A stretch of 51,261 nucleotides of DNA, taken from GCA-2698665 sp038101125 (lineage in GTDB: Bacteria; Pseudomonadota; Gammaproteobacteria; GCA-002705445; GCA-002716945). Shown here one piece after another: positions 34,188-43,752 of this stretch. The first letter of the stretch is position 1. Every line of letters starts with the position of its first letter. The stretch is from positions 1-51,261 of the forward strand of contig JAYNVZ010000006.1 of the NCBI GenBank assembly GCA_038101125.1, in the 5' to 3' direction. The notes under the pieces were generated by a model that was given only the letters and a program-made list of their open reading frames with translations, was not told the DNA's origin and ran no database searches. The position numbers were made by a program, and so were the translations under genes.

Positions 34188-35981
34188 CTATTTTTTAATG
34201 TAGATTTCATTTCCTGACTTTTTAAACTCTTGAGATTTTTCGTCAAGACCAAAATCAACTGCGATTTTAATATCTTTGAACCCTTTCTCTTGAGCATAGT
34301 CCCTGATGTCTTGGGTAATCTTCATAGAACAAAAGTGCGGGCCACACATAGAACAGAAATGTGCAACCTTAGCGCTTTCCTGAGGTAGAGTCTCATCATG
34401 AAACTCTTTTGATTTATATGGATCAAGACCCAGGTTAAATTGATCTTCCCATCTGAATTCGAATCTTGCTTTTGAAAGCGCATCATCTCTATATTTTGCT
34501 GATGGATGCTGGTTAGATAAATCAGCCGCATGGGCAGCAATCTTATAGGCTATCAACCCATCTTTGACATCATCCTTGTTAGGAAGGCCTAAGTGTTCTT
34601 TTGGAGTTACATAGCATAGAAGAGCTGTACCATAAGACCCTATATTGGCTGCTCCTATTGCAGATGTAATATGATCATATCCTGGGGCAATATCTGTCAC
34701 GAGTGGCCCTAATGTATAAAATGGAGCTTCACTACACACAGATTCTTCCATATCGACATTTTCTTTGATTAAATGTATTGGAATGTGTCCTGGCCCTTCA
34801 ATCATAACCTGTACATCATGCTTCCAAGCTTTTGCTGTTAACTCTCCTAAAGTTTTAAGTTCAGAAAATTGAGCATCATCATTTGCATCAGATATACTTC
34901 CAGGTCTTAATCCATCTCCTAATGAAAATGAAATGTCATATTTTTTCATAATTTCACATATGTCATCATAATTAGTATATAAAAAATTCTCTTTGTGATG
35001 TGTTAGACACCATTTGGATATTATAGAGCCACCCCTTGAAACTATACCAGTCAATCTATCCATGGTCTTTGGAATATAACTAAGTCGAACACCCGCATGG
35101 ATGGTAAAGTAATCTACTCCTTGCTCTGCTTGCTGAATCAGAATTTCTCTAAATATATCATAAGTGAGATCTTCAGGCTTTCCATTTACTTTTTCCAAGG
35201 CTTCATATATCGGGACGGTGCCAATAGGCACTGGTGAGTTTCTGATTATTTGCTCTCTAGTCTCATATAAATTTTTACCCGTAGACAAATCCATGACTGT
35301 ATCAGCTCCCCATCTAACTGACCATAAAAGCTTATCCAGCTCTTCTGTAATATCTGATCTTACTGGGGAGTTGCCAATATTTGCATTGACCTTAGTTAAA
35401 AAGTTTTTACCTATTATCATTGGTTCTATCTCTGGATGATTTATGTTTGATGGTATAATTGCTCTTCCTGAAGCTATCTCATCTCTAACGAATTCAGGTG
35501 TGATTTTATTATCATGATCAGCTCTATTATGAAATATATTTTCTCTAATCGCTGCATACTCCATCTCAGAAGTTATAATGCCCTCTCTAGCATAATGCAT
35601 CTGTGTAACGTTTTTATTTAATTTTGCTTTGCGAGAAAGATTGCTTATACCACACTGAGCATTATCGAAATTCGGTTTTAAAGCATCCAAATAACTTCTC
35701 TTAGATTCATCTGTGTCTGCTCTCTCTTTTATCCACTCTTCTCTAGTCTTCTTCAAGCCCAGAGTTACATCAATATGATATTTCGGATCTGTATAAGGAC
35801 CAGTAGTATCATATACATAAATAGGTTCATTTTCCTGAATAGTATCATTAAGTTTGGTCGCCGTTTGTTTTATCATCCTAGAAGGGACCCTGATATTTGG
35901 CTTAGAACCCTCCACATAAACTTTCTCAGAGTTTGGAAAGTTTTCTGAGTATTCATTTATATCTATTTTTTTACCATTCAT
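34188..35981 (-). CDS. thiC: Phosphomethylpyrimidine synthase ThiC
   Basis: ThiC is a radical-SAM enzyme that converts aminoimidazole ribotide to HMP-phosphate, the pyrimidine of thiamine. The 597-residue protein has the usual N-terminal domain (PNIRVPSRMIKQT), QMHYAREGIITSEMEYAAIRE, GADTVMDLSTGKN and VMIEGPGHIPIHLI. The C-terminal iron-sulfur CxxCxxxxC element lies in CSMCGPHFCSM. The leader of 71 bases shows no TPP riboswitch. The other thi genes are not nearby, except possibly the E1-like gene at 10-777. Confidence 0.97.
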   Translation of the reverse strand: MNGKKIDINEYSENFPNSEKVYVEGSKPNIRVPSRMIKQTATKLNDTIQENEPIYVYDTTGPYTDPKYHIDVTLGLKKTREEWIKERADTDESKRSYLDALKPNFDNAQCGISNLSRKAKLNKNVTQMHYAREGIITSEMEYAAIRENIFHNRADHDNKITPEFVRDEIASGRAIIPSNINHPEIEPMIIGKNFLTKVNANIGNSPVRSDITEELDKLLWSVRWGADTVMDLSTGKNLYETREQIIRNSPVPIGTVPIYEALEKVNGKPEDLTYDIFREILIQQAEQGVDYFTIHAGVRLSYIPKTMDRLTGIVSRGGSIISKWCLTHHKENFLYTNYDDICEIMKKYDISFSLGDGLRPGSISDANDDAQFSELKTLGELTAKAWKHDVQVMIEGPGHIPIHLIKENVDMEESVCSEAPFYTLGPLVTDIAPGYDHITSAIGAANIGSYGTALLCYVTPKEHLGLPNKDDVKDGLIAYKIAAHAADLSNQHPSAKYRDDALSKARFEFRWEDQFNLGLDPYKSKEFHDETLPQESAKVAHFCSMCGPHFCSMKITQDIRDYAQEKGFKDIKIAVDFGLDEKSQEFKKSGNEIYIKK

Positions 35982-36021
35982 GAGAAAGACCAGATTATGT
36001 TAATTTAATTGGAATTAAAGT

Positions 36022-36027
36022 ATAATA
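36022..36027 (+). promoter_or_regulatory. Candidate -10 box for the pcm-rhodanese-tolC-waaA run
   Basis: A perfect TATAAT sits 25 bases upstream of the pcm-like start, in the 71-base divergent region with thiC. No clear -35 is visible. It suggests that the four genes from 36053 onwards start here. Confidence 0.4.
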
Positions 36028-36052
36028 TAACAATACTAAACTTACTAAAGAA

Positions 36053-36691
36053 ATGAAAGAAGATAATACAAATACAATTAATATGGTTGAAAATCATATT
36101 AGAACACTTAATGTTATTGATGACGGTGTCTTGGATACACTAAAAAAAATATCTAGAAGATCATTTGTTCCTGAAAAATATAAAGCATTTGCTCATGTCG
36201 ATATGAGTATACCAATCGGCTTTAACCAGAAAATGTTATTACCATCTGTAGAAGCTAAGATATTACAAGCTATGGATATAAAAAAAAGTGAAGATGTATT
36301 ATTGGTTGGATCAGGTACAGGATATTTTTCAACATGCATATCAATGCTTGCAAACAGAGTACACTCAATAGATGTGGTCGAAGATTTTATAGAAAATGCC
36401 CAACAAAACTGTAGAAGTATATCAAGTGGCAATATGAACTTTGAGAAATTAAATATTCTAGATAACCTTAAATTGATAAAAAGTTACAAAGTAACTATTT
36501 TTACAATTGCAATTGATAATATTGATGAAATATTAGACAACATGGATAATGGTGCTCGTTGTTTTATATTTGAAAATATTGCTAATTGCCCAATACAAAA
36601 AGGCATGGCTATATACAAAACTAATAGATCGAGCTATCTAAAAGAATATGTACTTGAAACCAACATACAGACAATTTCAACTGGTGAATAA
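36053..36691 (+). CDS. Protein-L-isoaspartate O-methyltransferase-like protein
   Basis: A 212-residue SAM-binding protein of the Pcm family. It has the N-terminal ISRRSFVPEKYKAFAHVDMSIPIGFNQKMLLPS region and the SAM site VLLVGSGTGYFSTCISMLA (about 83-101), followed by VHSIDVVEDFIENAQ. The MLLPS segment corresponds to the (I)SQPxxxAxM region of Pcm, but the Gln-Pro is not conserved. This divergent version encoded upstream of rhodanese and tolC is recurrent in gammaproteobacteria and may not repair isoaspartate. Its stop overlaps the next start by one base. Confidence 0.8.
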   Translation: MKEDNTNTINMVENHIRTLNVIDDGVLDTLKKISRRSFVPEKYKAFAHVDMSIPIGFNQKMLLPSVEAKILQAMDIKKSEDVLLVGSGTGYFSTCISMLANRVHSIDVVEDFIENAQQNCRSISSGNMNFEKLNILDNLKLIKSYKVTIFTIAIDNIDEILDNMDNGARCFIFENIANCPIQKGMAIYKTNRSSYLKEYVLETNIQTISTGE

Positions 36692-37014
36692 TGATTGAAA
36701 AAAGCCCAAGAGAAGTCAAAGATATAATTGATAATGCTAAAAATCACCCAATGATTCTTGATGTAAGAGAACAATGGGAATATGATATATGTCATATTGA
36801 GAATTCTACACATATACCTATGGGTAAAATTGCCAATGCTGAAGGAGAGCTAAGCATCAATATGAAAATTATTGTTGTTTGTCATCATGGTATTAGAAGT
36901 AGGATGGTTGCTAAATACTTAACATCAAAGGGTTTTAGCGATGTAATTAATTTAACCGGAGGGATAGATGCGTGGTCAATGAATATTGACCCATCAATGC
37001 CTAAATATGTATAA
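36691..37014 (+). CDS. Single-domain rhodanese-like protein
   Basis: A 107-residue rhodanese domain: MILDVREQWEYDICHIENSTHIPMG (about 22-46) and the active-site loop VVCHHGIRSRMVAKYLTSKG (about 69-88), with catalytic Cys followed by HHGIRS. The sulfur or phosphate donor is unknown. It sits between pcm and tolC, overlapping both by one and eight bases, an arrangement frequent in gammaproteobacteria. Confidence 0.9.
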   Translation: MIEKSPREVKDIIDNAKNHPMILDVREQWEYDICHIENSTHIPMGKIANAEGELSINMKIIVVCHHGIRSRMVAKYLTSKGFSDVINLTGGIDAWSMNIDPSMPKYV

Positions 37015-38314
37015 ATCAAAATTATATTTAATGATCATTATAATGTTAACTTCACATGTTGAAGCGGCTGATATTATGGATGTCTATAATAGGTCATTAA
37101 ATTTTAATAATGATCTTAAAATAATTACTAACGATCAAAAAATTTCTCAAGAAGTTTATAGTCAAACGTCATCAAATATATTCCCTGAAGTTAGCATAAC
37201 AGCTAATACTCAAGAAATTAATGTTAACAAGTATACTGGTACTGGTATGCAAAAAGACTACTCAACAGAAAGTGCAAGCTTAATAATTACACAACCACTG
37301 CTCAGATTATATTTTTTTGATGAGCTGAGTAAAGCAGAATCAATAGTTAAGAAATCTGAAATAAATCTCGCAGAGTTTAAAAAAGATTTGATAGTAAAAT
37401 CGGCGGAGTTATATTTTAATCTCATTAATGCTAAAAATAGTGTTGCTGCTGGTGAAGTAAAGTTAGACTCAATGCTAATTAAATATGAGAGTGCAAAAAA
37501 ACTTTTTGACAATGGTTATATATCTGATATTGAATTGAACAAATATAGAAACAACTATGAAATGACCATGGTTGAAAAACAAATACTAGTAAATGAACTT
37601 GACATGGTTAAACAAGACGTCTACATATTTACTGGTAGAGAAATTCTGGATATACATAACCTTAATCATACGATTGAAGTCCCATTATCGACGTATGATG
37701 CAAACAGTTTAATTTCCAAAGCTCTAGTATCTTTTGATAGTATTAAATCTGCATTACTAGATGTAAATATCTCTAGAGATGAAATGAAATCTAATAAATC
37801 AAAACACTATCCAACTATAGATCTAAATGCTACTTATGATTATTCTGATACTAGTAGTGGTTCTAGACTGGGCAAACAGACAAGAGAGTCTAATACGATT
37901 GGACTAACGATTAATATACCTATATATCAGGGTGGTTTTCAAAAATCTAAGGTAACTGAAGCAAGATATAAGTATAAAAATGCAAAAATAAACTTGGATA
38001 ACTTGAGAAGAACCACAAGAAAAGAAATTTTAGATAATATAAATAATTATAACTTACTAAAAAGTTTAGTTATAGTTAAACGTGATAGATATAATGATGT
38101 CAATCAAGATTATCTAACACTTTCCCAAGGGGCTGATATTGGTCTTTATACTGACGTAGAGGTTAAAGATGCAGAATATAATTTAATGATAGCTAAAAAT
38201 GATTTAATTGAAAGCACATTAGACTTGCTACTAATCGACCTAAATTTAAAGAAATATTCATCTAATTTAAGTGTAGAAAACATTCGAACTATAAATAGAA
38301 TGTTAGTATGGTAG
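37007..38314 (+). CDS. tolC: TolC-family outer membrane efflux protein
   Basis: A 435-residue outer-membrane channel subunit with signal peptide MYKSKLYLMIIIMLTSHVEA. Two repeated OEP domains with long helices are visible; the beta-strand region VSITANTQEINVNKYTGTG is near residue 62 and the second repeat's DLNATYDYSDTSSGS near 275. The C-terminal half has the typical LTINIPIYQGGFQKSKV (about 302-318). It forms the exit duct of tripartite efflux pumps and type I secretion. ATG 37007 is chosen; a start at 36986 would precede the signal peptide and overlap the rhodanese gene further. Confidence 0.92.
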   Translation: MYKSKLYLMIIIMLTSHVEAADIMDVYNRSLNFNNDLKIITNDQKISQEVYSQTSSNIFPEVSITANTQEINVNKYTGTGMQKDYSTESASLIITQPLLRLYFFDELSKAESIVKKSEINLAEFKKDLIVKSAELYFNLINAKNSVAAGEVKLDSMLIKYESAKKLFDNGYISDIELNKYRNNYEMTMVEKQILVNELDMVKQDVYIFTGREILDIHNLNHTIEVPLSTYDANSLISKALVSFDSIKSALLDVNISRDEMKSNKSKHYPTIDLNATYDYSDTSSGSRLGKQTRESNTIGLTINIPIYQGGFQKSKVTEARYKYKNAKINLDNLRRTTRKEILDNINNYNLLKSLVIVKRDRYNDVNQDYLTLSQGADIGLYTDVEVKDAEYNLMIAKNDLIESTLDLLLIDLNLKKYSSNLSVENIRTINRMLVW

Positions 38315-38328
38315 CAACAATTAGATAG

Positions 38329-39571
38329 ATGATAATTTATAATTTAATACTATATCTCATCTCTCCATATCTAATAAGTAGAGTCATAATAGAAGCAATA
38401 AGAAGAAGAAGTGGCGTCTCCTTCATAGGACAACGACTGGGCCTATTTTCTAAAAAGCTATTTAAGAAGCCCATATGGATTCATGCGTCCTCTGTTGGCG
38501 AGACTAAAGCTGCGATAAGTTTATATAAAAGTTTGTCCAAAAAATTCCCAGAAGAAAATTTCCTAATAACAACTAATACTTCATCCTCAAGAGGCATTAT
38601 CCCTACAAATAAGAATTTAGAACATACATACTTGCCACTTGATTGGTTATTTACAACGAAGAGATTCATTAATTTATTTAATCCTCGAATATGTATTTTA
38701 ATAGAAACTGAATTATGGCCTAATCTTATATCAACCTGTAAAAAAAATAATATTTCAATTATTATAGCTAACGCAAGACTATCTAAAAGAACAACCGAGA
38801 GTCCCTCTTTCATTAAACAAATTTACAAAAAAGTTCTTTCAGATGTCGATCTCATACTTTGTAAGTCGAACAGAGATAAAGAAAATTATATTCAACTTGG
38901 TTATTTAAATAAGAATATTAAAGTTATTGGTAATCTTAAATATGCAGATACAAATAATATAGTTTATAATAATGAAAATATTGTTAACAGAAAATATGTA
39001 CTAGCGTTATCAACACATCCGGATGAAGAAAGACAAATCATAACTGAATGGATGAGAATAAATGAGAAAAAAATTCTTCTAGTAATTATGCCGAGACATC
39101 CCGAAAGATTGGGGGATATTTTATCAGATATACCTTTAGATATGTTGAGTATTTCTATACGTAGTAAAAATGAACCTATCAAAAAATCAACGCAAATATA
39201 CATCGCAGACACATATGGCGAAGCAAACCTTTTTTTAGAACATTGTGAATTTGTATATTTAGGTGGCTCCCTCGTAGATCATGGTGGACAAAATTTTATG
39301 GAAGCTGCATCATATGGAAAGACAATTATCGTTGGTCCATATATGTATAATTTTATAGAGGAAACAGAGGAATTTCTAAAAAATAATGCCATGATTATGG
39401 TGAAAAGCTCGCCAACACTTAAACATGTTTTTGAACGACTAATTAAGTCAAAACAAAGACGAGAGCTATTCGGAGCTAATGCAAAAAAAATATTACTTTC
39501 CAAAAAAGATATTATCAATGATTACTGTAAAGANNNNNNNNNNCTGTAAAGAAATTCAGTCTCTACTATGA
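38329..39571 (+). CDS. waaA: 3-deoxy-D-manno-octulosonic acid (Kdo) transferase, interrupted by assembly gap
   Basis: WaaA adds Kdo to lipid A precursor at the inner membrane. Evidence: IWIHASSVGETKAA (about 46-59), the ILIETELWPNLI motif (about 122-133), and GGSLVDHGGQNFMEAASYGK in the C-terminal GT-B domain. One N-terminal membrane helix anchors it. The gap at 39534-39543 lies nine codons from the probable end. The bases flanking it repeat the nine-mer CTGTAAAGA; merging them continues the frame as DYCKEIQSLL and stops at TGA 39569-39571. The gap is therefore probably artificial and the true protein about 408 residues. Confidence 0.92.
39534..39543. other. Assembly gap (10 N) with overlapping flanks
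   Basis: Ten N. The sequence before ends CTGTAAAGA and the sequence after begins CTGTAAAGA, so the two contig ends share a nine-base overlap. The gap is likely to be negative in size and no sequence may be missing. Confidence 0.9.
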
Positions 39572-40281
39572 GCCTCATATGCATCTAAGAAATGACTAAA
39601 ACTCTCTTGATCAAATAGTTTTTTCTTCAATATAGATCTTTTAAATCTCTTTATATTTAAATTCTTAGCTTCTTTGCTCATAATTAAGTTAGCCTTCATT
39701 GACTTATCAAAATCAATAATCCAAATATGCTTATTAGTATTATCATGATTTATTCTCTCTTCATTAACAAGAATATTAGTCATGTTTAAATCTCCATGGT
39801 CTACTCCTAGCATATGCATTTTTGATACTAACAAACCAATGCTACTATAAACCTTATGTTTTAGATCAGCTTTGCTATGAGATGGTAAATCATTAATTGA
39901 GATCAAGAATTTATCAAATGTGATAGCAGGGATAGCTTCAGTGATTAAGTTAGCTTTATACGATAAAGAATTGTAATCTACCCACCCCATAATAGGCCTG
40001 CATGTTTGAAAATTCTTATGATATAGGTAGTTTAATAAGCTAAATTCTTTATAAGATCTCGTTTCATATAATGGTTTATATATATAATTATCAGACATAA
40101 ACCTCATCATTCCTTTTCTAAAATAATGTTTTTTAACCCAAGTATTATTATTTATCCATTCTACATTTGTATTTTCATTAGTTTTAAATACTTTTGATAG
40201 AAATAAATCTTCTATATTAATTTCTATATCTTTATCATAGAATATTACTGTATTATTAATTTTTTTAGTTATTATCTTCAA
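39556..40281 (-). CDS. kdkA: 3-deoxy-D-manno-octulosonic acid kinase-like protein
   Basis: A 241-residue small kinase of the KdkA/lipopolysaccharide-kinase family. The catalytic loop is VDHGDLNMTNILV (about 161-173), and IIDFDKS (about 188-194) corresponds to the metal-binding DFG-like segment. GMMRFMSDNYIYKP resembles the conserved N-terminal LPS-kinase region. It would phosphorylate Kdo in the LPS inner core, which suits its position next to waaA (convergent, overlapping the inferred waaA stop by 16 bases) and a heptosyltransferase (two-base divergent spacing). Confidence 0.85.
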   Translation of the reverse strand: MKIITKKINNTVIFYDKDIEINIEDLFLSKVFKTNENTNVEWINNNTWVKKHYFRKGMMRFMSDNYIYKPLYETRSYKEFSLLNYLYHKNFQTCRPIMGWVDYNSLSYKANLITEAIPAITFDKFLISINDLPSHSKADLKHKVYSSIGLLVSKMHMLGVDHGDLNMTNILVNEERINHDNTNKHIWIIDFDKSMKANLIMSKEAKNLNIKRFKRSILKKKLFDQESFSHFLDAYEAHSRD

Positions 40282-40283
40282 TT

Positions 40284-41318
40284 ATGTCTCAAGCTACTTT
40301 TACACATAAATCTATTTGCGTATTAAGATTATCATCTATTGGGGATATCACTCATATGATACCAATAATAAAATCTATACAATCATACACCCCTCAAACA
40401 GATATTACATGGATTATAGGTAAAACAGAATACTCTTTGGTCAAAAATATATCTAATGTTCATTTTATAGTAATTGATAAAAAAGATTTCCTATCCACAT
40501 TTTCCACTTTAATCTACTTATATAAGAATTTTAGATTTGATGCTTTATTAAATATGCAGGTTTCATTGAGAGCTAATATTATTAGCTTATTTATAAAAGC
40601 TAAGATTAAAATCGGCTTTGATAAGCATAATTCTAAGAACTTACATAGATTTTTTATTAATATAAGGATAAATAACTCTGTGAGAAAACATGTCAGAGAG
40701 ACTTTCTTTGGGTTCTTATCAAAGATAGGGATTGAAAAAAGAAGCAATAACACAGATATTAATATCAAATATAAAGCAGATGAGCGTTTAATAAAGAAAA
40801 AATATATTGTGTTCAATCCATTTACGAGCTCTAGGAATTTTAATTACCGTGAGTGGGATATAAATAACTATAAGGTAATAGCGAATTATATATCTAAGAA
40901 TTTTGATATCAATTCAGTCATGGTTGGCGGAAATACTCAGTATGAAATGTCTCAATCACGAAAACTGGAATCAGAGAATAGTATTATTAATCTTGTAGGT
41001 AAAACAGACCTACAAGAACTTTATAATATACTCAGAGGCTGCGAACTCTATATTGGGCCTGATTCTGGCACTCTTCATATTGCATCAATATTAAATAGAC
41101 CTGTAATTGGTCTATATGCTACCTCAAATCCTGATAGAACTGGTCCAATTGATAATATGGAAAATATTATTAATAAATATCCTTTGGCATTACAGAAATA
41201 TCATCAAATGAAAATAGAGGAAGCCAAGTGGGGCAAAAGAATAAGAGATCCAAATGCGATGAAGCTGATAAATATTGATGAGGTAGTTATAAAAATCAAC
41301 AAGATTTTAAAGGCTTAG
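40284..41318 (+). CDS. GT9-family LPS heptosyltransferase
   Basis: A 344-residue GT9 glycosyltransferase that transfers L,D-heptose onto the LPS core. Visible are the N-terminal VLRLSSIGDITHMIPIIKSI (about 13-32) and the ADP-heptose-binding end LYIGPDSGTLHIASILNRPVIGLY (about 252-275). It is about the size of WaaC/WaaF; the SSIGD start leans to the WaaC/heptosyltransferase-I side, but I would not fix the acceptor. It is convergent with rfaE2, overlapping by 12 bases, and fits with the heptose-activation genes next door. Confidence 0.87.
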   Translation: MSQATFTHKSICVLRLSSIGDITHMIPIIKSIQSYTPQTDITWIIGKTEYSLVKNISNVHFIVIDKKDFLSTFSTLIYLYKNFRFDALLNMQVSLRANIISLFIKAKIKIGFDKHNSKNLHRFFINIRINNSVRKHVRETFFGFLSKIGIEKRSNNTDINIKYKADERLIKKKYIVFNPFTSSRNFNYREWDINNYKVIANYISKNFDINSVMVGGNTQYEMSQSRKLESENSIINLVGKTDLQELYNILRGCELYIGPDSGTLHIASILNRPVIGLYATSNPDRTGPIDNMENIINKYPLALQKYHQMKIEEAKWGKRIRDPNAMKLINIDEVVIKINKILKA

Positions 41319-41792
41319 TATCTTATTGATGATAGAGGTTGATGACCTGCCATCTACCAAATCTATGAGGGCTACTTTTTTGTTATTTTTAATAAGTATA
41401 TCCTCACCGGCTATTTTTTTACCTTTATAGTCACTACCCTTAACTAAAATATCGGGTAATACTTTTGAAATAATTTTCTCAGGAGTTTCTTCATTGAACA
41501 ATATAATATGATCAACTGAACTCAAACATGACAAAACATAGCTTCTATCTAATTCAGCAACAATCGGTCTGTTCGAAGACTTAATTTTTTTTATAGACTC
41601 ATCACTATTAACAGCCACAATCAAAATGTCACCAAGTTTTTTTGATTCTTCCAGAATATGAGTATGCCCACAATGCAGTATGTCAAAACAGCCATTTGTC
41701 ATAACAATAGTTTTATTCTTGGCAGCATAATCTGCACATAATGTGAGTAACTCATCTAAATTCTGGACTAGTTTTTTATTCTGTAGATGCAT
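41307..41792 (-). CDS. rfaE2: D-glycero-beta-D-manno-heptose 1-phosphate adenylyltransferase
   Basis: This 161-residue nucleotidyltransferase corresponds to the C-terminal half of E. coli HldE. The adenylyl-transfer motif VMTNGCFDILHCGHTHIL (HxGH) is near the start, with LIVAVNSDESIKKIK and GRSSTSIINKI (the ISTT/S-like end) following. It makes ADP-heptose from heptose 1-phosphate. ATG 41792 gives a 17-base overlap with rfaE1; a start at 41828 would overlap more. The kinase half is encoded as a separate gene upstream. Confidence 0.92.
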   Translation of the reverse strand: MHLQNKKLVQNLDELLTLCADYAAKNKTIVMTNGCFDILHCGHTHILEESKKLGDILIVAVNSDESIKKIKSSNRPIVAELDRSYVLSCLSSVDHIILFNEETPEKIISKVLPDILVKGSDYKGKKIAGEDILIKNNKKVALIDLVDGRSSTSIINKILSL

Positions 41793-42702
41793 TATTAAGT
41801 TCTTTCTGAGTAACGCTAGTTGAACCAAGTTTTTTAATTGAAATTCCAGCAGCTATATTTGACATTTCAACAGCAGTATTAATATTCTTCCCTGCAATTA
41901 TATATGCCGCTAAAATGGAGATTACTGTATCCCCAGCACCTGTTACATCAAAGACATCCTGTTGATTTGAGGCATAGGAAGATGCTTTGCCATCTTCAAA
42001 TAATGTCATACCATCTTTACCTTGAGTTATTAAAAGATATTCTAGTTTTAACTTCCTACGAAGTTTTTCTCCTTCTTCATTAAATACTTTTTTATTTGGA
42101 CATTTCCCAGCTATATCTTCGAACTCTTTAAGGTTTGGCTTTAGTAAGTAAGCATTTTTATAGAAATCAAAATTCATTCCTTTTGGATCGATAAAAGTTT
42201 TTATTTTTAGACTGCTGGCTTTAGATAATATTTTTTTGATGATTGGCTTAACCATTCCTTTGTCATAATCAGAAATAATAATTCCATCATAAGAATCTAA
42301 AGTATCCTCAATATCTTCATAAGCCTTGGGAACTACTTTGGAAATATTTTTATCTTCATGATCCAGCCTCATGAGCTGCTGGTTTTTATCTATAACTCTT
42401 AGTTTCATCGTTGTTCTGATATTTTTATCAATAATTGGTTTATAATTGATATTCGTAGACGATAAAATTTCTAATAACTTTTCAGACGCCTCATCTTCAC
42501 CAGTTAAACCAATCAAAGTTACATCCATTCCGAAATCAGATAAATTTTTAGCAACGTTTGCAGCGCCACCTGGTTTATCAACAGAAGTATCTACATCTAG
42601 AATTGGTACTGGAGCCTCAGGAGAAATTCTATTAACCTGTCCCATCCAATATCTATCTAACATGACATCACCAATAACTAGAATCTTGTTTTTTAAAATC
42701 AT
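41776..42702 (-). CDS. rfaE1: D-glycero-beta-D-manno-heptose-7-phosphate kinase
   Basis: A 308-residue ribokinase/PfkB-fold kinase corresponding to the N-terminal half of HldE. ILVIGDVMLDRYWMGQVNRISPEAPVPIL (about 8-36) is the HldE-specific start. KPGGAANVAKNL is in the sugar-binding region, and the anion-hole signature DVFDVTGAGDTVISILAAY (about 250-268) contains the catalytic Asp. It phosphorylates heptose 7-phosphate on C1. It overlaps ilvE by four bases upstream. Confidence 0.93.
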   Translation of the reverse strand: MILKNKILVIGDVMLDRYWMGQVNRISPEAPVPILDVDTSVDKPGGAANVAKNLSDFGMDVTLIGLTGEDEASEKLLEILSSTNINYKPIIDKNIRTTMKLRVIDKNQQLMRLDHEDKNISKVVPKAYEDIEDTLDSYDGIIISDYDKGMVKPIIKKILSKASSLKIKTFIDPKGMNFDFYKNAYLLKPNLKEFEDIAGKCPNKKVFNEEGEKLRRKLKLEYLLITQGKDGMTLFEDGKASSYASNQQDVFDVTGAGDTVISILAAYIIAGKNINTAVEMSNIAAGISIKKLGSTSVTQKELNNASTE

Positions 42703-43625
42703 TTTATTTCAGATAAATGAGTCAACCATTCGTTATGTTTATCATATTCCCCTCTTATGAGATTGAAGTAGTTATTTTGCAGCACTTTTGTAGTTTTGCC
42801 AGGAAATCCATTATTAATTTTAGTATTATCAATCTCTATTATAGGCGTAACTTCTGCAGCTGTACCAGTAAAAAATGCCTCATCACAATCGTATATTTCC
42901 TTGAGTTCAATTTTTCTCTCAATAGTTTCAATTCCTAAATCAGCAGCCAAGGTTATTATTGTCTTTCTTGTAATGCCATCTAAGACTGTTACTAGTTCTG
43001 GAGTGATTAGCTTATTATCTTTAATCATGAAAAAGTTTTCACCAGAGCCCTCATTAACCGAGTTGTCAGTTCCCAAAATTAAGGCCTCATCATAGCCTGA
43101 TGCTAGGGCATCTCTTAGAGCGAGCATAGAGTTTATATAATTCCCTGTGGCCTTTGCTTTATATATCATAGCCTCTGGATCTCTTTTTGGAAAAGGTGAA
43201 ACTTTAACTCTTATACCTTTTTCTATTTGCTCAGCTCCCAGATATGGTCCCCAGTCCCAAGCTGCCACTGCACAATGTACTTTAAGATTATCTGCCCTCA
43301 AGCCCATGCCTTCACTTCCATAAAAACACAAGGGTCTTATGTATGCATTTTTTAGATTATTTTTAGTTACAGAATCACACTGAGCCTGCATTAGTTCTTC
43401 TTTGCTAAAAGGTATCTTCATACCAACAAGACTTGCAGACTGAAAAAGTCTATCGGTATGTTCTTTTAGTCGAAAGATTGCTGGTCCAGACTTAGCTTCA
43501 TATGCTCTAACACCTTCGAAAACACCCGTACCATAGTGCATGGTGTGAGTTAGTATATGGATTTTTGCATCTTTCCAATCGCAAAAAGAACCATCCATCC
43601 ATATTTGTCCCTGTAGATCAGACAT
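42699..43625 (-). CDS. ilvE: Branched-chain amino acid aminotransferase
   Basis: IlvE is a fold-IV PLP transaminase acting on Val, Leu and Ile. The protein has GQIWMDGSFCDWKDAKIHILTHTMHYGTGVFEGVRAYE at the start, the PLP-lysine in MIYKAKATGNYINSMLALRDA, LGTDNSVNEGSGENFFMIKD and GITRKTIITLAADLGI. The ATG at 43625 (MSDLQG) is chosen; one at 43637 would add four residues. The length of 308 is normal. It overlaps rfaE1 by four bases and may drive the heptose genes. Confidence 0.95.
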   Translation of the reverse strand: MSDLQGQIWMDGSFCDWKDAKIHILTHTMHYGTGVFEGVRAYEAKSGPAIFRLKEHTDRLFQSASLVGMKIPFSKEELMQAQCDSVTKNNLKNAYIRPLCFYGSEGMGLRADNLKVHCAVAAWDWGPYLGAEQIEKGIRVKVSPFPKRDPEAMIYKAKATGNYINSMLALRDALASGYDEALILGTDNSVNEGSGENFFMIKDNKLITPELVTVLDGITRKTIITLAADLGIETIERKIELKEIYDCDEAFFTGTAAEVTPIIEIDNTKINNGFPGKTTKVLQNNYFNLIRGEYDKHNEWLTHLSEIK

Positions 43626-43752
43626 TATCATGAGCAATCACTTTTTTTGTATAATTTAACTGAAAACTATAACATGACTTACATAACTAAAATACCTGTA
43701 TTTTCCTGAAAATATATACGTCATATTACTTTAAATATATCTGATGTAGCTA

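Noticed and set aside
35982..36052. TPP riboswitch expected before thiC
   Set aside because: Only 71 bases separate thiC from the divergent gene, with no CTGAGA-type core or paired arms; too short and too AT-rich for the roughly 100-base aptamer.
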